A program made the position numbers and the translations under genes. A stretch of 35,100 nucleotides of DNA from Peptococcaceae bacterium (GTDB lineage Bacteria; Bacillota; Peptococcia; DRI-13), in NCBI GenBank assembly GCA_020054815.1, contig JAIHAN010000011.1, forward strand, positions 1 to 35,100. The letters are read 5' to 3'. The notes under the pieces were generated by a model. That model saw only the letters and a program-made list of their open reading frames with translations, made no database searches and had not been told where the DNA came from. Positions 24,878 to 33,056 of this stretch are shown here, piece by piece (the first letter of the stretch is position 1; the number at the start of each line of letters is the position of its first letter).

Positions 24878-25174
24878 ATGGAGATTAATAAGATTACTTC
24901 AACACTGACTACCCCTCTCCTGGATAAAGAAACTCCCAAAAATTCCCCTTCGGAACAAAATTTTGGAGCTCTTTTGGCCGAGTATCTCGGCAAAGTAAAT
25001 CAGGCCAATCTCCAGGCAGAAAAACTCAGCCAAGATTTAGCCTTGGGCAAGAACGTAGAATTACATCAAGTCATGCTGGCAACGGAACAAGCAAGTCTCG
25101 CTTTACAGTTAACAGTACAGATACGTAATAAAGTCATCGAAGCATATCAGGAAGTAATGAGAATGCAGGTGTAA
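24878..25174 (+). CDS. fliE: Flagellar hook-basal body protein FliE
   Basis: Adaptor that links the MS ring to the rod. At 98 residues it has normal size. The C-terminal block ELHQVMLATEQASLALQLTVQIRNKVIEAYQEVMRMQV is characteristic of FliE. ATG 24878 follows GTTAGGAGGT at good spacing. It lies 10 bases after flgC and 15 before fliF. Confidence 0.96.
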   Translation: MEINKITSTLTTPLLDKETPKNSPSEQNFGALLAEYLGKVNQANLQAEKLSQDLALGKNVELHQVMLATEQASLALQLTVQIRNKVIEAYQEVMRMQV

Positions 25175-25189
25175 TCTTGAGGTGATAAA

Positions 25190-26731
25190 ATGGGTTTTTG
25201 GGCGCAGCTTACGGAACAAGTAAAAAACTTGTGGCGCAAATTTAGTTTATGGCAAAAAATCATGCTCAGCGGTGTGGGTGGCATTGCTCTAATTGTCATC
25301 ATTGTCATGAGCTATTATGCTCAGCAGCCGAAAATGGAGCCGCTGTTTACCAATCTGGATCCTAGAGATGCCAGTGCCATTACAGCAAAGCTGAAAGAAC
25401 AGAAAGTGAATTATAAATTAGCGGATGACGGGAAAACCATTCTGGTTCCGAAGGAGGATAAATATCAACTGCGCCTGGATGTGGCAGGAAAGGTTAACTT
25501 AGGCGGGGTAGTGGGATTTGAGTCCTTTAACGAGACCCGTTTTGGGGAAACGGAAAACGATAAACGAGTAAAGTTTTTAGTGGCTTTACAGGGCGAACTC
25601 ACCAGGACCATTGAGGAATTAGACGAAGTAGACTCTGCCAAAGTACATATCGCTCTTCCCCAGCCAAGCCTTTTTATTAAAGACCAGAAAGAAGCCACCG
25701 CTTCCGTTCTCTTGCGCCTGAAACCCTATGCGCAGCTAAAACCTGAACAGGTTAAATCTATTTTGGCTTTTGTCAGTCATAGTGTGGAAGGCTTAAAACC
25801 GCAAAATGTTACGGTGATGGATGTAAACGGCAACCTGCTTTCAGAAGGGCTTGCCGACGGACCGGGTGCCAATCTCTCCCGTATTTCGGCCAATCAACTG
25901 GCTATAAAACAACAATATGAACAGGATTTAGCCCGTTCTATCCAGAGTATGCTGGAAAGAATGCGGGGACCGGGCAAGGCCGTAGTAAGGGTTAATGTCA
26001 CCATGGATTTCGACCAGGTGGAGAAACGTTCTGAAACTTACGGCGATGCCGTATTAGTGAGCGAGCATGCCAAAGAGGAGTCATCTAAGGGAAGAACCAA
26101 TGGCACAGGCGGCAACCCTGCCGATGCCAATATGGGCGGGCCCAGTTACGGAAATATGGGTTCATCCGGTGACTCGGAATACCAGTCCAGTGAAAGAACC
26201 CGTAATTATGAAGTCAGCAAAACCGTAGAAACAAAAGTGGCAGCCACGGGAAAAATTACGAAGGTTTCCGTTTCCGTATTGCTGGACGGAGAAATTCCCC
26301 AGCAGGAACAGGAGCAAATTTCCAATGCTGTGAAAATGGCGGCAGGTGTTGACTTAAGCAGGGGAGACCAGGTTTCGGTGGTGGCTCTGCCTTTTAACAA
26401 CGAACTGTCGAAAAAACTGGAAGAGGAAATGGCCCTGGCCGAAAAAGCTAAGCAAAGAAATGAATATATCAAAATAGCTTTAGCTTCTTTAGGAGCCCTG
26501 TTAACCCTGGGACTTATCTATTTTATCGGCCGCAATCTGGCCAGGCAAAAAAAACAGGTTCCTGTCAGCGGATTTCAGCAAGTTGCCGCTATGGGTGATC
26601 TTGAAGTAGATTTATCCTTATCGCCGGAGGCCTTGGAAAAGAAGGCGCTGCGTACGCAAATAGAGAAACTTGCCCAAACGAATTCAGAAGATGTAGCACA
26701 AGTACTAAAAACATGGTTAGTGGAAGAGTAG
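25190..26731 (+). CDS. fliF: Flagellar MS-ring protein FliF
   Basis: Forms the membrane-embedded MS ring, the base on which the motor is built. The 513-residue protein has two membrane segments, about residues 24-44 and 425-446. The large periplasmic-type part contains the ring-building motifs (MEPLFTNLDPRDASAI, HIALPQPSLFIKDQKEATASVLLRL). A Gly/Ser/Asn-rich loop lies around 300-335. The cytoplasmic C-terminal tail (about 480-513) is the FliG-binding region. ATG 25190 has TTGAGGTGA upstream. The fliG start follows 11 bases after the stop. Confidence 0.97.
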   Translation: MGFWAQLTEQVKNLWRKFSLWQKIMLSGVGGIALIVIIVMSYYAQQPKMEPLFTNLDPRDASAITAKLKEQKVNYKLADDGKTILVPKEDKYQLRLDVAGKVNLGGVVGFESFNETRFGETENDKRVKFLVALQGELTRTIEELDEVDSAKVHIALPQPSLFIKDQKEATASVLLRLKPYAQLKPEQVKSILAFVSHSVEGLKPQNVTVMDVNGNLLSEGLADGPGANLSRISANQLAIKQQYEQDLARSIQSMLERMRGPGKAVVRVNVTMDFDQVEKRSETYGDAVLVSEHAKEESSKGRTNGTGGNPADANMGGPSYGNMGSSGDSEYQSSERTRNYEVSKTVETKVAATGKITKVSVSVLLDGEIPQQEQEQISNAVKMAAGVDLSRGDQVSVVALPFNNELSKKLEEEMALAEKAKQRNEYIKIALASLGALLTLGLIYFIGRNLARQKKQVPVSGFQQVAAMGDLEVDLSLSPEALEKKALRTQIEKLAQTNSEDVAQVLKTWLVEE

Positions 26732-26742
26732 GGGGAAAGGAG

Positions 26743-27756
26743 ATGGCTAACAAGCAACAGCGTTTAACAGGGCGACAGAAAGCAGCCATCCTTCTCATTA
26801 GTTTGGGACCAGAGAAGTCGGCCCGTGTTATGAAACATCTAACGGAAGAAGAAATAGAACAGTTAACCCTGGAAATAGCCAATGTGAGAAAAATTCAAGG
26901 AGAGCAGTTAGATGCCGTTCTAGAGGAATTTAACCAGATCTTTATGGCTTCCCAGTATATTGCCCAAGGCGGTATAGATTATGCCAAACAGATTCTGGAG
27001 CGGGCCCTGGGTACGGAAAAAGCCTTTAGTATTATCAACAGGCTTTCCTCCAACCTGCAGTTGCGACCTTTCGACTTTGTGCGCAAGACTGACCCCAGTC
27101 AGCTCTTGAACTTTATCCAAAACGAACATCCTCAGACTATCGCTTTAATCATGTCGTATTTGGACCCGCAGCAGGCCGCTGTCATTCTTTCGGCTCTGCC
27201 CACTGACCGCCAGTCCGATGTGGCCCGGAGGATTGCCATTATGGACAGGACTTCTCCGGAAATCATCAGGGAAGTGGAAGGTGTCTTGGAAAAGAAATTA
27301 GCCACTCTGGGCACCCAGGACTATACCATCGCCGGCGGCATCAATGCCATCGTACAGATTTTAAACAATGTGGACAGGGCTACGGAAAAAACTATTCTGG
27401 AAACCCTGGAGGTACAGGACCCTGATTTATCCGAAGAGATTAAGAAACTGATGTTTGTCTTTGAAGACATTACGAAAATGGATGACAGAAGCATTCAAAT
27501 GGTACTGCGGGAAGTTGACAGTAAAGACCTGGCTCTGGCCCTCAAAGGTTCCAGTGAAGAAGTTGCCAGTAAAGTTAAAAAGAATATGTCCAAACGGGCG
27601 GCGGAGATGCTGGACGAGGATATTGCCTTCCTGGGTCCGGTGCGCCTAAGAGACGTGGAAGAAGCGCAGCAGCGTATTGTTAATGTTATACGAAGACTGG
27701 AAGAAGCCGGCGAAATCATCATATCCCGTGGTGGAGGAGATGAGCTGATTGTCTAA
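26743..27756 (+). CDS. fliG: Flagellar motor switch protein FliG
   Basis: Rotor protein that contacts MotA and sets rotation direction. The N terminus LTGRQKAAILLISLGPEKSARVMKHL binds FliF, and the middle HPQTIALIMSYLDP carries the EHPQ motif. The C-terminal domain has the charged torque helix (KRAAEMLDEDIAFLGPVRLRDVEEAQQRIV). From ATG 26743 the protein has 337 residues. An in-frame ATG at 26713 lies inside the end of fliF and adds no family sequence. fliH overlaps the stop by 8 bases. Confidence 0.97.
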   Translation: MANKQQRLTGRQKAAILLISLGPEKSARVMKHLTEEEIEQLTLEIANVRKIQGEQLDAVLEEFNQIFMASQYIAQGGIDYAKQILERALGTEKAFSIINRLSSNLQLRPFDFVRKTDPSQLLNFIQNEHPQTIALIMSYLDPQQAAVILSALPTDRQSDVARRIAIMDRTSPEIIREVEGVLEKKLATLGTQDYTIAGGINAIVQILNNVDRATEKTILETLEVQDPDLSEEIKKLMFVFEDITKMDDRSIQMVLREVDSKDLALALKGSSEEVASKVKKNMSKRAAEMLDEDIAFLGPVRLRDVEEAQQRIVNVIRRLEEAGEIIISRGGGDELIV

Positions 27757-28465
27757 GATCATAAAGGCAAATTTCGTAAAAAATGAATTGCGCACCAGGT
27801 TACCTGTTGCCAATAATGAGGACATTCCTTTAACCCGTGATACCGCCCAGGCTATTTATCTGGAAACAAAAGTGATGATTGAAGAACTAATTGCCGAAGC
27901 TCAGCAGAAAGCTGATGAAATTACGCTGAAATCCAGGAGTCAGGCTCAAATGATCCTGGAAACAGCCCATCAGGAAAGCCAGGACATTAAAAACAGGGCT
28001 TATGAGGAAGGCTACCGCCTGGGATATGAAAAAGGTTTGGCAGAGGCCCGGCATGAGATAAAAGAACTGCACGGGCATGCCCAGGAATTAATCGGTGCCT
28101 TACAACAAGAAAAACTGAATATGCTAAAAGCATATGAATCTGAGCTGTTAGATTTAGTTATGCTGATAACAGAAAAAATCTTAGGTGTAATCGTTGAGGT
28201 CAAACCGGAAATTATTAACGGTGTGATCTCCCGTACTTTAAGCCAAACTGCGGAAAACGGGAAGATTATGGTCAAAGTGAATCCTTTCCATATACCCTAT
28301 TTAAATATCTCCCGTGAGCATGATAATGTTGTGATCCAGGAAGATGTATCGGTTAAACCCGGGGGATGCGTCATCATTTCCGAAAATGGCATTATCGATG
28401 CCCAATTGGAAGGTCAGATCGCTCTCTTAAAACAGGCTTTACGGGATGTGGCCGGTACATGCTAG
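27749..28465 (+). CDS. fliH: Flagellar export stator protein FliH
   Basis: Regulates and anchors the FliI export ATPase. The 238-residue protein has a long coiled-coil region (about 40-130), rich in Ala, Glu and Gln, including the GxxxG-like stretch EEGYRLGYEKGLAEA. A C-terminal FliH/V-type E-subunit domain follows (VKPEIINGVISRTL, VKPGGCVIISENGIIDAQLEGQI). TTG 27749 overlaps the fliG stop and has GGTGGAGGAG about 9 bases upstream. fliI overlaps its end by 7 bases. Confidence 0.93.
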   Translation: MSKIIKANFVKNELRTRLPVANNEDIPLTRDTAQAIYLETKVMIEELIAEAQQKADEITLKSRSQAQMILETAHQESQDIKNRAYEEGYRLGYEKGLAEARHEIKELHGHAQELIGALQQEKLNMLKAYESELLDLVMLITEKILGVIVEVKPEIINGVISRTLSQTAENGKIMVKVNPFHIPYLNISREHDNVVIQEDVSVKPGGCVIISENGIIDAQLEGQIALLKQALRDVAGTC

Positions 28466-29775
28466 AATTCGCCAGATTAAAACAAGCCGTCAAAGAAACT
28501 AAGACCATACAGTTTAAAGGCCATGTCAGCGAAATCATCGGTTTGATCATCCATGCTGCCGGCCCCAGGGCCAGCATCGGTGAGTTGGTATATATTGATA
28601 ACGACCTGGAACTTATCCCAGCGGAAGTGGTGGGTTTTCGCGAAAAGAAAACACTGCTGCTGCCTCTGGGGAATTTAAAAGGTATCTCGCCGGGCAATAA
28701 GATTATTGCAACCGGTGGTTCTTTAAAGGTAAAGGTTGGCCCTCATATAGTGGGACGCGTTCTTAATGGTTTGGGAGAACCCCTTGATGACAAAGGAAAA
28801 ATTTCCTGGGATCTTGAGTATCCCCTGGATGCGGCACCGCCCCACCCTTTAAAACGAAAAAGAATCGTTGAGCCACTGCCTCTGGGAGTGAGAGCCATCG
28901 ACGGCCTGTTGACCTGTGGCGACGGGCAGCGCTTGGGAATCTTTGCCGGAAGCGGTGTGGGCAAAAGTACTCTCTTAGGCATGGTGGCCAGGAACAGCGA
29001 CGCCGATGTCAATGTCATTGCCCTGATTGGGGAAAGAGGCAGAGAAGTTCGCGAATTTATGGAAAATGACCTGGGCGAAAAAGGCCTGGAACGTTCCGTA
29101 GTTATCGTGGCCTCTTCCGATCAACCCGCCCTGGTCAGAATAAAGGGAGCCTTTGTGGCCACAGCCATTGCTGAATATTTTAGGGATCTGGGGGCCAGAG
29201 TCATTTTGATGATGGATTCCGTAACCCGTTTTGCCATGGCCCAGCGTGAAGTTGGATTGGCCATCGGGGAGCCCCCCGCTACCAAAGGATATACTCCCTC
29301 CGTATTTGCCTTATTGCCAAGACTGTTGGAAAGAACCGGTACATCGGAGAACGGAAGCATCACAGGTTTGTACACAGTCCTGGTGGACAGCGACGATATG
29401 AACGAGCCCATTGCCGACGCTGTACGGGGGATACTGGACGGGCATATCGTGCTCTCCAGGCAGCTGGCCGCTTTAGGCCATTACCCGGCTATAGATGTGT
29501 TAAACAGCATCAGCAGGGTAATGTATAATATTGTAGAACAGGAGCATTTTGATGCCGCCGGCAGGTTTAAGGAACTCCTGGCTGTTTACAGTGAAGCCAA
29601 AGATTTAATTGATGTGGGAGCATACCAGCAAGGGACGAACAAGAAAATAGATTTAGCCATAAGTCTGATCGATGCACTCAATGATTTTTTAAGACAAGGG
29701 ATCGACGAAAGAAGCGGTTATGAGGATACTTTGCAGCAGTTAATGGCTATCCGGGATAGAATAAACATTTTCTAA
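28459..29775 (+). CDS. fliI: Flagellum-specific export ATPase FliI
   Basis: Cytosolic ATPase of the flagellar type III export system, a relative of the F1 beta subunit. The Walker A is AGSGVGKS (163-170) and the Walker B region is VILMMDSVTRFAMAQREVGLA. The signature PPATKGYTPSVFALLPRLLERTG is intact. From ATG 28459 it has 438 residues, the standard length. Longer in-frame starts lie in fliH and were rejected. It overlaps fliH by 7 bases, consistent with coupled translation of the ATPase and its stator. Confidence 0.97.
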   Translation: MLEFARLKQAVKETKTIQFKGHVSEIIGLIIHAAGPRASIGELVYIDNDLELIPAEVVGFREKKTLLLPLGNLKGISPGNKIIATGGSLKVKVGPHIVGRVLNGLGEPLDDKGKISWDLEYPLDAAPPHPLKRKRIVEPLPLGVRAIDGLLTCGDGQRLGIFAGSGVGKSTLLGMVARNSDADVNVIALIGERGREVREFMENDLGEKGLERSVVIVASSDQPALVRIKGAFVATAIAEYFRDLGARVILMMDSVTRFAMAQREVGLAIGEPPATKGYTPSVFALLPRLLERTGTSENGSITGLYTVLVDSDDMNEPIADAVRGILDGHIVLSRQLAALGHYPAIDVLNSISRVMYNIVEQEHFDAAGRFKELLAVYSEAKDLIDVGAYQQGTNKKIDLAISLIDALNDFLRQGIDERSGYEDTLQQLMAIRDRINIF

Positions 29776-29787
29776 AAGGAGGAGACT

Positions 29788-30219
29788 ATGTTCAAGTTTC
29801 GCTTAGCCAGTATTCGAAGGCTCTATGAATACAAAGAGAAGAGATGCCAGGAAGAAGTGGGACAATGTATAGCCAGGCTGAGGCTGGCCGAACAAAAGCA
29901 GGGCGAACTTGAACAAACGGTGAAAGAAATCCAAAAGGAGCTGGCGCGTGTCCAGGAAGGAAATGTGTCGTTGACGGCGGTAATGGTTAACAGTTATTAC
30001 CTTGAACATTTGCAGGAACTTTTAGCAATGCAAAAAAACCTCGTAGCTCAAAGATCTACTGAACTTAGAGAAGCTCAAGGAAGGTTAAGAGAAGCTGTGA
30101 AGAACCGGAAGATTATGAACAAAATTCAGGAAAAACAATACCGGCGTTTCTTGCTGGAAGAAAACAGAAGAGAACAGATTTTTATCGATGAACTGGCATT
30201 AGCCGCTAGGAGAAGATAA
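29788..30219 (+). CDS. fliJ: Flagellar export chaperone FliJ
   Basis: Small coiled-coil protein of 143 residues that works with FliI in export, like the gamma subunit of F1. The sequence is a nearly continuous charged helix (RLYEYKEKRCQEEVGQCIAR, then LAEQKQGELEQTVKEIQKEL and RREQIFIDELALAARRR). Similarity is weak in this family, so the call rests on size, coiled-coil character and position right after fliI. ATG 29788 has AAAAGGAGGAG upstream. Confidence 0.9.
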   Translation: MFKFRLASIRRLYEYKEKRCQEEVGQCIARLRLAEQKQGELEQTVKEIQKELARVQEGNVSLTAVMVNSYYLEHLQELLAMQKNLVAQRSTELREAQGRLREAVKNRKIMNKIQEKQYRRFLLEENRREQIFIDELALAARRR

Positions 30220-30224
30220 TTCTC

Positions 30225-30773
30225 ATGCAAGGACAACAGAGTATTTCGTTAAAATTAATAATTTTGTGTCTCATTGCCATTGTATTGGGCGGGTTATGGG
30301 CCGCTGACAAAGCCGGGTTAATTGATTTACGCATTGCCCTGCAAAAAATACCGGTCCTTAGTAAATATGCAAAAGAGCCTGCCCCTGTTCCCAAAATCCC
30401 TGTTATTTCACCCATTGAGCAGGAAAATCAAAAACTGAGAAGTGACCTTAAGGATTTTGAAACTAAGCTTACTGCTTTTGAGAATGAAAAAACAAAATTG
30501 TTAGAGCAGATTTATCAGCTGCAGCAGGAACTGACTGAACTCCGGGCTTATAAAGAGAAAAACGAAAATAAAGCGATTCACGCCAAACAACTGGCTCTTT
30601 ATTACAGTGAAATGAAACCGGAAGCTATTGTCAAGGTCATGGAAAATTTAGATGATGATACTGTGATTACCATACTTCCTTTGCTGAATAAGGAACAAAC
30701 GGGAAAAATACTGGCATTAATGGAACCCCAGCGGGCAGCACGAATCACGCAGCTGTTATTGGGGAACCAGTAA
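30225..30773 (+). CDS. ylxF: YlxF/MotE-like flagellar protein with MgtE-N domain
   Basis: A 182-residue protein with one N-terminal membrane anchor (about residues 9-27), a coiled coil (about 60-115, ENQKLRSDLKDFETKL onward) and a C-terminal MgtE intracellular N-like domain (ALYYSEMKPEAIVKVMENLD, NKEQTGKILALMEPQRAARI). This layout and the position between fliJ and fliK match Bacillus YlxF and the MotE group of motility proteins. Its exact role is not established; stabilising motor or export parts is suggested for relatives. The stop overlaps a possible ATG for fliK (TAATG). Confidence 0.88.
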   Translation: MQGQQSISLKLIILCLIAIVLGGLWAADKAGLIDLRIALQKIPVLSKYAKEPAPVPKIPVISPIEQENQKLRSDLKDFETKLTAFENEKTKLLEQIYQLQQELTELRAYKEKNENKAIHAKQLALYYSEMKPEAIVKVMENLDDDTVITILPLLNKEQTGKILALMEPQRAARITQLLLGNQ

Positions 30774-30808
30774 TGAGTGATAACAAACTCTGGAAAGGAG
30801 GTGAGAAT

Positions 30809-32086
30809 GTGTTAAACGTAAATAATGTTTTATTGGGGCAGCTGGGACAAACTGTTAAAATCCAGGAAAATGTGCAGGTGGAAACTGGCGGGGACTTTCT
30901 TGGTATGCTGTTTTCTATCCTTTCCAATGGGAATATGACAGCCAATCAGGATGAACGAAAAGAGAGACTGCAGGAAGTAAATGCTCAACCGGATGGAGCC
31001 ACCTTTATTCAGCCGGCTTTGCTGTTTCACAACCCATATCTTGTTGAGGACGTCCAGATGCCGGGAATGAATAAAGGTATGGACTTGCTGCAGGGAGAAA
31101 CGGCAGCTTTTAAAGGTACTGAGTTCCACCCTGCGGCTCTAGGTATTTTCCCGGAGTATCCTAAGGCGCTTCCGGTTTTAACCGCTGAAACCATACCGCC
31201 CAGGCAATTCCCGGTTACAATGAAGGAAAATCCCATACCTACCCAGAATCCGGTCCCTCATCTGTCCAGCCTGGACAATAGCCTGCTAAACCCTCAGTTA
31301 GTTCAGCAGCTAGGTATAAACAGGATGGAAGTGAAGAAGGAAAATGAGAAGGGCGAGGCTCTGGTTTTTACCGCTGGACAGGTTGAAAAGAGGGAAGTGA
31401 TACTTGTTACCCGGCAGGCAGCTGTGAACACCGCGAAAGTCTCACCGGAACTTCTTAAACCTTTAGTTCCACCCCTTGGACAAACGGAAAAATTACAGGA
31501 AGCCACTAACCAGCCGGAACTAAAAGGCGACAATAATCTGGTATGGAAAGACACAACACTAACGGCTCTACCGGTCGATGGTGCCCCTCCGTCTGAAGAA
31601 ATACCCCAGCATCCTGTGAAAGTACCTGTCCAGGAATTTCCCAAAGAATTCCCCAAGGTAGTGTTTTCCCGCCTTGTTTCTGGAGGAAAAAACGCCGCCA
31701 GCGAAGTGGTTATTCACCTGGAACCACAGGATTTAGGCAAGATGGTGGTAAAATTGCTTAGCGAAGAGGGGGTCGTCTCCGTAAGAATTATTGCGGAACA
31801 CCCAATGACCCGGGACATCCTGGAAAACGGTTTGCAAGCCTTACGTCAGTCTTTCTCCGAACAAGGGCTTAAGCCTGGCAGGATGGAGATAGAACTGGGC
31901 GGCCAGTCCTTAAGCCAGCAGCAGTTTTACCAACAACACCAACAACAGCAACCATCCTGGAACAGAGGAAACTATTCCGCGCAGAACTGGTCACGGGCCG
32001 ACAGCGGCTACTTTTCCGAAAGTGAACAACCAGGGGAACCAAGGATGCAAATGATGAGTCGCGGATCAGTAGATTATACGGTGTGA
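30809..32086 (+). CDS. fliK: Flagellar hook-length control protein FliK
   Basis: Exported molecular ruler that stops hook growth and switches export specificity. The long N-terminal and middle part is poorly conserved and Pro/Gln/Glu-rich. The C-terminal hook-length domain is clear (EVVIHLEPQDLGKMVVKLLSEEGVVSVRIIAEHPMTRDILENGLQALRQSFSEQGL). It is followed by a glutamine-rich tail (QSLSQQQFYQQHQQQQPSW). I chose GTG 30809, giving 425 residues, because AAGGAGGTGA lies about 5 bases upstream. The in-frame ATG 30773 overlaps the ylxF stop and would add 12 residues without a good site. flgD follows 12 bases later. Confidence 0.92.
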   Translation: MLNVNNVLLGQLGQTVKIQENVQVETGGDFLGMLFSILSNGNMTANQDERKERLQEVNAQPDGATFIQPALLFHNPYLVEDVQMPGMNKGMDLLQGETAAFKGTEFHPAALGIFPEYPKALPVLTAETIPPRQFPVTMKENPIPTQNPVPHLSSLDNSLLNPQLVQQLGINRMEVKKENEKGEALVFTAGQVEKREVILVTRQAAVNTAKVSPELLKPLVPPLGQTEKLQEATNQPELKGDNNLVWKDTTLTALPVDGAPPSEEIPQHPVKVPVQEFPKEFPKVVFSRLVSGGKNAASEVVIHLEPQDLGKMVVKLLSEEGVVSVRIIAEHPMTRDILENGLQALRQSFSEQGLKPGRMEIELGGQSLSQQQFYQQHQQQQPSWNRGNYSAQNWSRADSGYFSESEQPGEPRMQMMSRGSVDYTV

Positions 32087-32098
32087 AGGAGTGAGGAT

Positions 32099-32569
32099 AT
32101 GACGGTAACCGCCGCAACAAGTGTGCAAAACACAAATTCCCAAACTGCTCTCAAGGATAAAACCTTGGGTAAAGATGATTTCTTAAAGCTGCTCGTCACC
32201 GAGCTGCGTTACCAGGACCCCATGAAACCCATGGAAGATAGGGAGTTTATTACCCAGATGGCCCAGTTTTCTTCGCTGGAGCAGATGCAGAACATCAATA
32301 AATCCCTGGAAACAGGCCTCATGGCCCTGGCAGAAGCGCAAAACGGTTTGGAAACAAAATTAACAGGGATAATGCAACAATTAGGTTATCTCATGGCCGG
32401 AAATGAACTGAAGCAAGGGCTGAACCTCCTGGGACACGAGGTTACTTTTAAGAAAGGTACGGAAGAGCTGTCAGGCATAGTAACAGCATTGAAACAGAAA
32501 GACGGGCAGTACGTGGCTGTGGTAGACGGAGAAGAGGTGACACTGGATAAAATTACATTAATCAAGTAG
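32099..32569 (+). CDS. flgD: Flagellar hook capping protein FlgD
   Basis: Scaffold that caps the growing hook. The conserved N-terminal block LGKDDFLKLLVTELRYQDPMKPMEDREFITQMAQFSSLEQMQNI is complete. The C-terminal part is short (156 residues in total), with a beta-rich segment that may correspond to a reduced hook-cap domain, as in Bacillus FlgD. ATG 32099 has AAGGAGTGAGG upstream. Confidence 0.95.
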   Translation: MTVTAATSVQNTNSQTALKDKTLGKDDFLKLLVTELRYQDPMKPMEDREFITQMAQFSSLEQMQNINKSLETGLMALAEAQNGLETKLTGIMQQLGYLMAGNELKQGLNLLGHEVTFKKGTEELSGIVTALKQKDGQYVAVVDGEEVTLDKITLIK

Positions 32570-32577
32570 GTGAGATC

Positions 32578-32961
32578 ATGGTAGACAAGCCCTTTATCAT
32601 ACCCCAACCCATACAACCTGTAGGCAAACCAGCGGTCCCCAGACAAACACCTGCGGGTGTAAAAACACCCTTTAACCAGGTGCTGCAAGAAGAACTGCAG
32701 AAAGGGGAAGAACTGAAATTTTCCCGCCATGCCCAGGAGAGACTGGATTTGCGGAAAATCAAACTCACTCCCCAGCATCTGGAAAGGCTTAACGTGGCGG
32801 TGCAAAAAGCCCAGGCCAAAGGCGCCAGGGAATCCCTGGTTTTAATTGACGACCTGGCTTTTGTGGTCAGCATTAAAAACAAGACGGTGATCACGGCTGT
32901 AGATGGTGAAAGTCGCAAAGAAAACGTCTTTACCAACATTGACAGTGCCGTCATCATCTAA
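32578..32961 (+). CDS. TIGR02530-type flagellar operon protein
   Basis: A 127-residue protein whose C-terminal half (FSRHAQERLDLRKIKLTPQHLERLNVAVQKAQAKGARESLVLIDDLAFVVSIKNKTVITAV) matches the TIGR02530 flagellar operon family of Firmicutes and some other phyla. The N terminus is Pro/Gln-rich and probably flexible, which would suit an exported or chaperoned protein, though this is inference. The function is unknown. It always sits near flgD and flgE, as here. ATG 32578 follows TAGGTGAG, 8 bases after flgD. Confidence 0.87.
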   Translation: MVDKPFIIPQPIQPVGKPAVPRQTPAGVKTPFNQVLQEELQKGEELKFSRHAQERLDLRKIKLTPQHLERLNVAVQKAQAKGARESLVLIDDLAFVVSIKNKTVITAVDGESRKENVFTNIDSAVII

Positions 32962-32968
32962 AACAGAA

Positions 32969-33020
32969 GGGCTGGACCTCTCAGAGGAAGCCCGAAACCG
33001 ATGATTGACAGAAATCGGTT
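32969..33020 (+). promoter_or_regulatory. Structured leader of flgE (two hairpins)
   Basis: Hairpin 1 is GGGCT...AGCCC (32969-32973 with 32989-32993), with an inner CCTC/GAGG. Hairpin 2 is AACCGAT/ATCGGTT (32996-33002 with 33014-33020) with an 11-base loop, followed by CTTTT. The flgE ribosome site AAAGGAGGT begins about 20 bases later. Hairpin 2 could act as a weak terminator or attenuator. It does not match the c-di-GMP-I riboswitch or any other leader class I know. Confidence 0.5.
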
Positions 33021-33056
33021 CTTTTGAGTTTCTAATTTAAAGGAGGTCATTTATTT

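Noticed and set aside
28366-28458. N-terminal extension of FliI by 31 residues
   Set aside because: The extension lies within fliH in another frame and does not look like FliI; ATG 28459 gives the standard 438 residues.
32386-32805. 139-codon minus-strand frame across flgD and the TIGR02530 gene
   Set aside because: Both plus-strand genes are well supported and the antisense frame has no ribosome site.
32969-33020. c-di-GMP (GEMM) riboswitch before flgE
   Set aside because: The conserved GEMM sequences (GCAAA, the GAAA receptor pair and the GGUAGGUAGCGGGG segment) are absent; only two plain hairpins are seen.
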